Of a stretch of DNA of 64,000 nucleotides, positions 55,283 to 64,000 are shown piece after piece. The notes beneath the pieces are model-generated. The model ran no database searches. It was not told the DNA's origin and saw only the letters and a list, made by a program, of their open reading frames with translations. A program made the position numbers and the translations under genes. The DNA lies in NCBI GenBank assembly GCA_050084515.1, contig CM114274.1:21700001-21764000 (forward strand). Direction: 5' to 3'. Every line of letters begins with the position of its first letter. The stretch's first letter is position 1. This DNA comes from Blasia pusilla (taxonomy: Eukaryota > Marchantiophyta > Marchantiopsida > Blasiales).

Positions 55283-57287
55283 CTGCCGCATGAAGTTTCC
55301 TCATTCGTACAGTCCACCAACTCAGCCAAGAGCACAACTCTTTGTACTTCCCCTCAATCTCATGCTTCCTCCACCACCCATGAAGTTCTTCTTGGCATTC
55401 CATGGCATGTTTCAAGGTTTTGTTGTCCTTGCAGCTTTGGAATAGAGTGACATGCTTTGTCCTCTATTTCTCCTTGATGCAATATTTGGTGTACCGGGTC
55501 ACAGACTGTTGCCAATGGAAAGCATCCAACCTTTCCCTCTCCAGTTGAACCTCTCCACCCTGGAACACTTCCTTGATAGCAATCCACCTAGGTTGTGCAT
55601 TGTCCGCCATGAACCCATAAATTTCCAGAGGTGGCCTTTCGTTTTCCTTCACCACCTCCAATAAGAGTAACCAACACATCTTTAAACTGCCAACGTCTTC
55701 TGCTTTTACTTCACATACAAATATAGTTTTGAGTCCCTTCTCCACATGGTCATAAACGTGAGCACCCATGTTCAACCATCCATTCAACACTCTGTAGCAA
55801 ATATCAAAGCTTACCCAGCTGCCGTAAAGATCTTCCCCTTCCCTCATTCGATCTATAAGATCGAGGCCGATCGACGGTCCTGTCATTGACATTTTGAATA
55901 CATAAGCCCTGGATCCTTCGCCTCCCTGGCCCATGAACTGCCATCTTTGAATGAATGGAAATCTGGAGTTGGCCTTGATTCTGGAAATGGCATCCATTTT
56001 GGTCGTCTTTCCATCCAATACCCGTATTTGACGCAAAAAATTCCGGAACCATTCAAGATGAGCAAGAAATGCGAGATTTTCCCAGAGTTGTTTCTCCTCA
56101 ACAGTCGTGATCTCGCCCTGCCCAAGGATTCCAAGCAATTGTTCACAAATTTGTGATGTTGTTGTTAACTTGATCACTTCGGGCTTTGATCCCGGAGAGT
56201 TTCTATAGACCTTGGCCACTTTCTTTGCCACATCCTTCTTGATGTGTCTCTAAATTGCACCAGTCACATGATGAGTGTGGGAGCCAACATGAACTGCGAG
56301 CATTGTGTATTGTGACGTAGAACTAAAGTCGTGGAAAATGAAAAATATGTATGCAGGACACGCTCCAATGCAGAAAGGGGATTCCTGACAATGAGGACAT
56401 CGATGGCCTCCCGACGGTATGGTCACACTGACCTCATATGGAGTTTTTGCATTCTTGGGGGGGAATTGCGACGTATTGACTTGCCCGTTGCGCTCTAGAT
56501 ACGAGCATGCTGGACTTCTACACTCCAAGGCTCCAACGCATTGGCGGCAAGAGACAATCCAAGGACCATCTGGAATTGAAGCACTAGTCCGTTGAAGCCT
56601 GCACCATCGATGACAATTTGATTTTCTGTCCATACCCTTCAAGCATCCTCCATCTTTCTTTTGAGCACGAGCAGCAAGTGGAGGCAACTCAAAAATGCAA
56701 TTACCATCGTACGTGGGCGGCAGCTCGTTGACAAGAATGTGCCTGAATATCTTAAAGGGCAGAGACGATAGCAAACTATTGCCTGATACTTGCAAGAGGA
56801 GCAAGTAGGCAAACAGAGGGTCCGGTTGGTGTCCGACACATCCATTGAGGTTGACGACATCCGGAATGTCTTCAGGAAGTACAACATTGTTACAAATGTG
56901 TGAAGGTTGAGTTTATGTCGGATCTACTAAGCTAGGAGTTGCAAACGTAGAGCTCGGTGCACTAGGAAATTTTGGACCGTCTACTTGGGAAACAGAGGAA
57001 TTTAGAGGCAAGCCGTAAACTCTGTATTGACCATTTGCTAGAGGTAGGAGATTCTATACTTTATGGTGTGCAATCATTGGCTAGACTGTCTTTTCTATTA
57101 TGTCCTCCGTACTGTCCACCCTAACATCCTTGGACATAAAGATGGTTCCAATTTGGAGAAGAAATCGAACTGAGAGAAAATTTTGATCCACTGGTATGAA
57201 AGATTCACGAGCTTGCGGTGGAAGTATTTTAGATTGAGGAAGGGCCACTAGATGACTACCACAAGTGAGCTTCACATAATTATCCAT
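55283..57287 (-). pseudogene. Gene T of element D, exon 1
   Basis: ATG at 57285-57287, MDNYVKLTCGSHLVALPQSK. The zinc finger (RQCVGALECRSPACSYLERN, HRCPHCQESPFCIGACPAYI) is open at 56250-56804; the core is open at 55464-56231 (GWLNMGAHVYDHVEKGLKTI, GFMADNAQPRWIAIKEVFQG, DAFHWQQSVTRYTKYC). Stops separate the two and damage the N-terminal part. Confidence 0.78.
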
Positions 57288-58708
57288 TCCCATAAGATTC
57301 CATCGGGAGGAGACCGAGGTTAAGAATGAGAATGAGAATGAGAATGGGAATTTTTAATTTATAGTGAATAGTGACTCAGGTTCTCTTGACAGAATTTGAC
57401 TGACAAGATGTTGTTTGGTAGGTGATATTGTCTGACGGAATGGATTCAATCCTGTTGGAACCTGTTGGAGTCCGATGGGTTGCAGAATTTGGGAATCAAA
57501 CATGTGGGTTGCGAAGCTGGGAGTTCCATTTTCTGTTAGTGTCCCAATGCAAGTTGCAACCCGTCAGAGTCCGTTGGGTTGGTACCCCCTTCTTGTCTAA
57601 CCAATGTGATTTGAGTTGAGATTGCTAGCATCAAACACGACATATCGCATGGATTTGCTACGGCAACCTATTGGGGAGTGTTACGGGATCCAAAGGTACC
57701 TAACCTTGCTTTCCCTTTTGCATCTTGCATTGATTTCTCTTATTCAATTAACCGTGCAAACCATGAGTGAAATTTTTCCGTATGTTGGGAAGTGTCCAAC
57801 TCCGAGTAGACCTTGTTACCCGTCGAAAGGCAACGGGCTGCCTCAGAACTATGCTTTGTCTCATTTTTACCCGAGGGAGAGAAAAGCGTGCAACCTGTCG
57901 GTATCCGACGGGTTGCCTGGGTACCTCTCCTTGTAACCCCAAGATGAGGGAAGCATGCAACACGTCGACCTCTGACGGGTTCCGCGGGTACCTCGCCTTG
58001 TAACGCCAACATGAAGGAAGCGTGCAACCCCTCGGCCTCTGACGGGTTGCGCGGGTACCTTGCCTTGTTATCCCAAGACGAGGGAAGCGTGCAACCCCCC
58101 GATCTCCGACGGGTTGCATGGATACCTTGCGTTGTTAACCCAAGATGGGGGAGGCGTGCAACCCCCCGGTCTCCGACGGGTTGCGCGGGTACCTTGCGTT
58201 GTTACCCCAAGACGGGGGAGGCGTGCAACATGTCGGTCTCCAACGGGTTGCCAGGGTAGCTCGGCTTGTTACCCAAAGAGGACGGATGTGTGCAACCCAT
58301 GGGTCTCGAACAAGTTTCCTGGGCAACTCACCCTGCATCCCCAAGACGCGGGAAGCATGCAACCCGTCGGAGACCGTCGGGTTGGCCGGGTTCCCACGTC
58401 CAAAGTTCCATAACGGCTGATACGTTGCCGTTGGTACAAAGGTGCAACCCAACAGTCAGCTCAACGGCTTGAAAAGTATAAATAGCCGAGGTTTCGATCA
58501 TTTTCATTTTTTATTTCGTGATTTCATGTGCTCTTCCGCGCATCAGCTGACCAGATACCAAGGGGAGTGAGGAGGGTGAGGGCGCTTCATCACGGAACGC
58601 AAAGAGAGTTGGGTCTAGGGTCACGGTGATTCATCGCGAGACCATTCGAGGGAATTTTTGTGCACAGAAAGAGACCAGACTGTCGAGGAGGAAGCATTGA
58701 CGAGAACC
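57288..58708. promoter_or_regulatory. Shared divergent promoter of element D with palindrome array
   Basis: TATAAAT of gene T lies on the minus strand at 57357-57363; TATAAATA of gene M at 58477-58484, 225 bases before its ATG. Palindromes at 57820-58385 are in units of about 66 bases with a spacer containing GGGTACCT. Confidence 0.8.
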
Positions 58709-59247
58709 ATGACGAGGAAAAAAAAGCAAGCAAGCAAGCAAGGTAGGGAGCATCACTCTCAAGTCCATGAGGACTCCTGCATCACCATCTCTAGGGCCTT
58801 GTTTGGCCAATGAGATAAGGCAGCAAGAGATAGAGGAGCAAGAAAGGGAAGCACATATGCATCGGCATGAGCTTCTGGAGGGGCTCGAAGGGGAGAGTAG
58901 AATTGGAAAAAGCTCGAAGGGGAAAAGCAATTGCCATTGAAGAAAGCCTTGCCTATCCAAGAGAGAGTGTTGAGATGTAGGAAATGTCCCCGATGAAGTG
59001 TGGGGACACCATGAATATAAAATCGGATGAGGAAAGGGCCGAAGGTCAAGTGACGGACAATGAGGTCATGAGGACGGCAAGCATGGAGATGGTGGAAATC
59101 TCTGAAGAAGCAGGAGAATAATCTTCCTCGTCTTTGAGCCCGGCCGAAGAAATCCACCTTTATCGGATCGATGACTTTCTTGTGGACTTGCTAGTTGTTG
59201 TCCCAGAGTAGTTGGCGGGCCAAGGCACCAACCCAATCTTTGAGCGG
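58709..59247 (+). pseudogene. Gene M of element D, exon 1 (internal deletion)
   Basis: MTRKKKQASKQG, then the helix; about 91 bases are missing between EREAHMHRHELL and the block ELEKARRGKAIAIEE. Several stops follow. Donor GTAAGA. Confidence 0.65.
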
Positions 59248-59335
59248 GTAAGAAAAGTTTGAGTTATGTGAAGGCCCATGATGCAATTCATTGGCAAAAC
59301 AATATAATTTATTGACTTGGTCCCCATTGTGGCAG

Positions 59336-59808
59336 GTTTTTAAGCAGATGGCACTGATGGAGGGCCAAAACGCCCCGAGAATTCCACTTTGCCGATTGCA
59401 GACAATGGAGTACGTCCACGAAATTCAGTCAAAGGAGGATATTGCAAAACTGAAACAGTCGGCAGCGACAACATCCTATGTCTACAACTTCCCTCTATTC
59501 TATGTTCAGCCTTATGATGAACATGGAACCCAAACGCTGGTGACGGAAGAGGACTTGGAAGCGCTCGATACATTCTGGAGGATGAGAGATCAGGAGTTTA
59601 GAAGAGCGATTGAGGGGACGCAATTTAGCTGGATGCGGAACCTTTACTTCTTCACATGGGATGGAAACCACACGCACATGGCGTGGACCCAGTTTGCACA
59701 GAAGCGCCCAAATTCATTGGACGCGCATTTTTGCGTTAAGGCAGTCGTGCTCCATCCATTTCCTCATCACATGGCAACGATGGAAATGGCAATGCATGCC
59801 ATGAATAC
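59336..59808 (+). CDS. Gene M of element D, exon 2: complete ParB-like domain
   Basis: The only copy of this exon with no stop or shift: FKQMALMEGQNAPRIPLCRL, then DIAKLKQSAATTSYVYNF, EEDLEALDTFWRMRDQEFRR and HPFPHHMATMEMAMHAMNT. The ParB DGNHR motif reads DGNHTHMAW, so the Arg is Thr and the nucleotide pocket may be impaired in this copy. Acceptor GTGGCAG and donor GTAAGT are both good. Confidence 0.75.
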
Positions 59809-60579
59809 GTAAGTTTCCTCTTCCTTAATTTTGATTGCTTCAACCGGTCGGTGTCAAACGGGTTGCATAATTGGAAACCTTCAACCAAACCGTCGGAGTC
59901 CAACGGATTTCCAGGTGGCCAAACACACCAAAGAAAGCCGGGATATTGAAACCAGTCCACCATCGACGGGTATAAAAATGAGTGCATGATTTATATGTTC
60001 TGCAAACCGTCGGACTCCGACAAGTTGTTAAACTAGTGGTAACAAATTATCGGACGCCTAAAAGCAACTCGTCGGAGTCCGATGAGTTGTTGGACTGCCC
60101 GCTATTTTTTGGATGTTTTTTGGCCGAAAGCAACTCGTCGGACTCCAAAGGGTTGCATTTGCCCCCATGGGTAGGTGGTCGGAGTAGGAGAGCTTGCTTT
60201 TAGGTGTCCAATTCCAGCTTTACAAGGAATTGCGCAACTTTTCGGACTCCGACGGGTTGATATGTGGAATTTTTTTCCGGAAACCAGTCTTCGAATGGAA
60301 ATCATTTAGCCAAGGACTAAAACGGATGGACCAGAAAATCACAAATCCGAGTGCAATCCATCGGACTCCGATGGGTTGCAAGTATGTCTCAAAATTTGGG
60401 TGAGTGTTGCAATAAGTGTAACAGAAAAAAAGGTGTTGCGATCGGTCAGACTCCGACGGGTTGCAATATTTTTCTCCGTGCTACCATTTCGACCCACAAG
60501 TGTTGCGACCACTCGGAGTTCGACGAGTTGCAAGAACCCGGTAGCTTGAATAATTCTTAGCGTGTGTTTGGATGTGCAG
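59809..60579. repeat. Gene M intron 2 of element D with palindromes
   Basis: About nine palindromes, spaced less regularly than in the other copies: for example 60064-60089 (CTCG class) and 60234-60258 (CCCG class). The acceptor TGTGCAG ends at 60579. Confidence 0.78.
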
Positions 60580-62583
60580 GATTGTATCCGAGGGGAATGT
60601 CACCCACCATTGGATCCAAGATTGCGACAGGGTGAGAAAGGTGCTTACGACGCACCCGGCAGAGTACAAGGGGTTCTTGGGTGACGCTCTGGTAAATGAG
60701 ATGGTGGCGAAGGGGGCTAAAATTAAAAAGAAGACTTGGCCCAAAATTGGGCAAATACCTTCATTTCCCAAGATGTAGCCGTCACAATCCTTTGTTGGTC
60801 GAAAATCTAGGCCGCCAAGAGAAGCGCTTCATTGGAATTGGAGCAAAGGGAGAACGTGTCTGCGTCTGAACGTGCAAAGTTAATCCATGTTGCAGATCAG
60901 CAACTACTAAGTACACTACAAGCAAGATGCAGCGATACATTGCCATTCTCAACCCCGAACTTGGCCCAAAATTCTACGAGGAGCTCAAGGCGATAATCAA
61001 GCGCCAGCGGAAGAGAGACGAAGATCCATAGGGTCGGATTGGCGAGAAAGGGTCTCTCGACCGCGTTCACAGATTTGCACTGTCTGGAATTTTGGAGTTT
61101 AGGAGAATCCGACTAATGAAAATCACTCTCTAGGGCACATAGGCCCAAAAGCGGGTGGCACACTATCCTCCGGGAGTTTTCGATCTAGTGATCTCCCATT
61201 GGCTACGTGAATGGTCATTCTAGGATGCGTTGCGGCTTCTCGGGAAGTCCATGCTCGTGGGTCTTCAACCGGAGTTGAAGAAGATTGATCCAGATCCGGA
61301 GGAAGCAAACCTAGAGAGTGCAGAAGATTTTGAACTATGGCTTGATGACATCCGAGAAAAGCCCACGAAAAACCACGGCTTCAGGATGATGTTCAAGAAT
61401 CACATCCTCCCTCAAGAAGACCAGGATGAAGAAATTGACGCCAAAAAAAGGGATTTCGCAAAGAAGAAGCGGGATCTTCACGAGCAAGCAGCCGATTCAT
61501 CTTGACCAAGAGCTACCCAACGGATGGTGTACAGGTACCTCATCAATTGTAAGAATGCAGCTACTTGAAAAAAATACCGGCAGCTTGCAAATTTTGGGCT
61601 TCTCTGCCTGATGGAGAGGCATTTTCCATGTACGACATGGAGATGGCACAGGGCATGTCCGACTGGGAGGTTGACAATTGCCCAATCTGGTTGGACTTCA
61701 ACGACCCTGAGGACATAACCAAAAAAAAATCTACGCATGGTCTATGATGCAGTGGTCACAGGTAGGGACAACATTCCAAATTTCGTGCAACCTGAAGATT
61801 TTTTCAAAGGAGATGCGGAGGAGCAAGCCCTTGAGACAACGGAGTTGGTTTCCAAGGTCGTCACCGCCAAGGACAACTCTACAGCGGGTTTGAAAGCAAA
61901 GGCGAGGGGATCAAAGAATTCCGAGGCTGACTCTTCCTAGAAAAGAGGATGACACCTCAAGGCAAGAGGCGGAATCGTCCGGGCGAGCGGGGCGAGAGGG
62001 TCGGACCAGGTCCTCCGCCAAGAAAACTCCAGTGGAGTCTAAGGTGATAGAGATCCCCACAAGCCGACCGCAGACTCGGGAGAAGCGAAAGCGGGAGGCG
62101 CCTTGTTCGTCCCAGGAAGCAGATAAGGATGTGGAATACACTCCATCATCCTTGGGAAGGCATAGAGAAACAACAACCATGAAAATTTTCCTCATTCACT
62201 TCATTCATTATGTGGATGAGCTGCAAAGTTTCAATTCCGAGGAGTCGACACCTGCCATCGACAAATTGACCATGCTGGGACGAAAACTTCAACAAAATGG
62301 GCACACTCCCTAGACGGTCCATGGGGTGGTCAAGGAGGTGGCGATGGATCTCCTCATCGCAGATTTCCCCCCTGGGTTTCATTTGTGGGACAACAATCCG
62401 TCTGACACTGTCCCACACTGGAATGTTCCTTTTTCCTACGACCAAATCACGCTCTTGTTTTCTTTTGCAGACGCTTATCTGAGTGACAAGGGTTGTTTCT
62501 TGGTCTTGACTGGAGGGAGTGAGGACGAGCTCTTCAACCTTCAGTGCGTGAAGAGGTCGCTCAAGTAGAGGACGGCGCAATCA
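60580..62583 (+). pseudogene. Gene M of element D, exon 3, cut by element F
   Basis: IVSEGNVTHHWIQDCDRVRK with TAG after SFPKM near 60776, then a damaged stretch to 61230. WDALRLLGKSMLVGLQPEL-like, WLDDIREKPTKNHGF, CPIWLDFNDPEDITKK and the linker RPQTREKRKREAPCSS follow. The motif IV position is VAMDLLIADFPPGFHLW: DFPP here against DLPS in C and E. Confidence 0.7.
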
Positions 62584-62765
62584 GGGGGCTGGTATTCTGG
62601 CATGAGAGAGTAAGAGAGGAGAGTCTCTCTTAAAAAAAAAGGGCCAAATCCGCCTCCTCTCTTCAAAACTTTTTGACATATTTGAAATTTTTGTTTGCTT
62701 CCAAATTCATGAAATATTTAGAAGAGAGTAGGTGGTGGTCCACATTTGGCCCTAAAAAAACCTCC

Positions 62766-63291
62766 TGAGAAACCGAGAAGCTGCATCCCTCCCAACCCGT
62801 AAGAAAGTTCACCATAAGAAAGGAAAAGATTTTTAGAAGTGATTTTCTTCCACCCTGCACCCACGACGATCTAACGGGTTGGGAATCCGAAATGGCAATC
62901 CGACAGGTAGTAGGAATCCTGCACATCTTAGACAAGAAAACAAGCCTAGAACTGGTTGGACGAATGAAGGGGAACGAGCCAAAAGTGAAGAAGCCCGCCA
63001 CAATGCGTCAGAAGTTGGTCTCACAGGGATAGAGTCCGATCACTCAAGCAGTCAACCTCTCGGAATCCGACAAGTTGCCTGGAAATGGTTAAAAAGTTGC
63101 AGTGGGCATAAAGCAAAAAGTTGCAACCCGTCGAAATCATACGGGTTGCAAAATTGTAATTCTGAGTAGCTAAAAGAACACAATCCACAAGTCCAAAAAC
63201 ATATTCCAGCAAACTTTTACAAACACCATTATGGGTTGAAAAATCTCGTCCTTTATTACCTCCGAAGGAACCTCGGAAATGTACATTTCAC
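62766..63291. repeat. Second 3'-flank unit of gene M, element F
   Basis: Noncoding, nearly identical to 17545-18045 of element C. Palindromes near 63052-63078 and 63122-63148; TTTATTACC near 63252 is AATAAA in reverse. Confidence 0.6.
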
Positions 63292-63609
63292 CTAGTCTAT
63301 GATTTCTTCAGCCTCGTCATCTACAAATTTACTCCTAACTCTCCTCGGTGTGATACCAAAGGAATGTCCGGGATTCAAGTGGCTCCTCGGCCGATCAGAG
63401 ACGGGGATCGAAAATATTGGCGAATTCGAGAGCCTTGGCCCCCCCCTAGGTACACCATAACGGTCCCATGTAACCTGTCTCGAGTCCCACCGCCTTCCTC
63501 GGCAATATACCTTGTACGCTTTGCAATGTGACACCCATCCAGTATCAATATCTGCTCCGTCCCCGGTAATACCACTATGGCAACCGCACAGGTAGAAGGA
63601 ATCCAACAC
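63292..63609 (-). pseudogene. Gene M of element F, candidate alternative last exon (exon 5)
   Basis: A 105-codon open stretch with LDSFYLCGCHSGITGDGADI, GWVSHCKAYKVYCRGRRWDS and RSKFVDDEAEEIID; two small deletions in the middle alter PVYNRPEEP to PVSDRPRS. The long shared frame in C and F supports this frame as the coding one. Confidence 0.5.
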
Positions 63610-64000
63610 GTCTGAGAGAAGAAAAGAAGCCTACGCCTGCCTTTACGATTGAGGGGAAGGTGCCAAGGGAAGAAGCCCGCCACACTGCCTGATCCGAAAG
63701 GGTCCGATCAGGCAACCTGTTGGAATCAGACAGGTTGCCTGGAGGTGGTAAAAAGGGTCCAGTGGTCAAAAAGCGAAAAGTTGCAAGGAGGAGAAATCCG
63801 ACGGGTTGTAGTGGTCATAAAGTGAAAATTGCAAGCAGGAGAAATCCAACGGGTTGCAAAGTAGAAGACCGTGGAGTACATAGACGATCACATTTGAAAA
63901 GACAAAATGATCAACAAACATTTACAAGCACCACCATCGATCGAAAAAATCTTCTGCTTTATATCATCCGAAAAAAGCTCGGAACTGTACATTTGATCTA
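63610..64000. repeat. First 3'-flank unit of gene M, element F
   Basis: A CCTG/CAGG-class palindrome lies at about 63708-63742, with a short local duplication at 63780-63860. The window ends inside the 3' flank, before exon 4. Confidence 0.6.

Larger units (their letters stand above)
53420..62583 (-). mobile_element. PM-MULE element D, part 2
   Basis: Continues D after E. Gene T runs on the minus strand to 57287 and gene M on the plus strand from 58709. It is interrupted at 62584 by element F inside gene M exon 3, right after the codons for LKxRTAQS. Confidence 0.88.
62584..64000 (+). mobile_element. PM-MULE element F, left part, running off the window
   Basis: Starts GGGGGCTGGTATTCTGGCAT with the purine-rich block GAGAGTAAGAGAGGAGAG. 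The 9 bases before it, GCGCAATCA (62575-62583), should be its target duplication; the partner lies outside. About 290 bases of the left-end open segment seen in C and E are deleted at about 62766. Confidence 0.85.

Overview
The window is repeat DNA from a eukaryote, most likely a land plant with a large, transposon-rich genome (inference: GT-AG introns, TATA boxes, AATAAA signals, a Ty3/gypsy pol carrying a PHD finger, and MULE-type elements with 9-base target duplications). I see no host gene, rRNA or tRNA gene.

Layout. A decayed Ty3/gypsy retroelement forms the base (1-808, 12702-12725, 15302-16184). It is split by element A (809-12692, target duplication GGTTAGCCA) and by a relic of another LTR element (12726-15300, CCAAG). 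Its 3' part is entered by element B (16185-17070 and 30229-40838, reversed), which is itself split by element C (17071-30228, GTCTACGAG). B runs into element D (40839-41185 and 53420-62583, reversed). D is split by element E (41186-53419, reversed, CAAGGGAAA) and by the start of element F (62584 to the window end). A to F are six copies of one roughly 12 kb DNA transposon family, called here PM-MULE as a working label.

Each PM-MULE has two divergent genes around a shared promoter region. Gene T (two exons, about 1,170 codons) looks like a MULE transposase: a GCM/WRKY-type zinc finger, a MULE-like core and a C-terminal SWIM finger. Gene M (four main exons, about 1,200 codons, plus an optional last exon) joins a charged helical N-terminus, a ParB/sulfiredoxin-like domain, a long middle part of unknown role and a circularly permuted amino-methyltransferase-like domain whose catalytic and SAM motifs are altered in the copies that retain them.

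The introns, the shared promoter and the 3' flanks, but not the exons, are filled with arrays of a 25-33 base palindrome. Its arm sequence changes by region in a compensated way and its loop is region-specific. A ParB-like protein encoded next to arrays of palindromes suggests, as inference, a self-recognition or anti-silencing system comparable in logic to VANC of Arabidopsis VANDAL MULEs. All copies in the window carry stops or frameshifts, but different ones, so a consensus can be read by comparing them.
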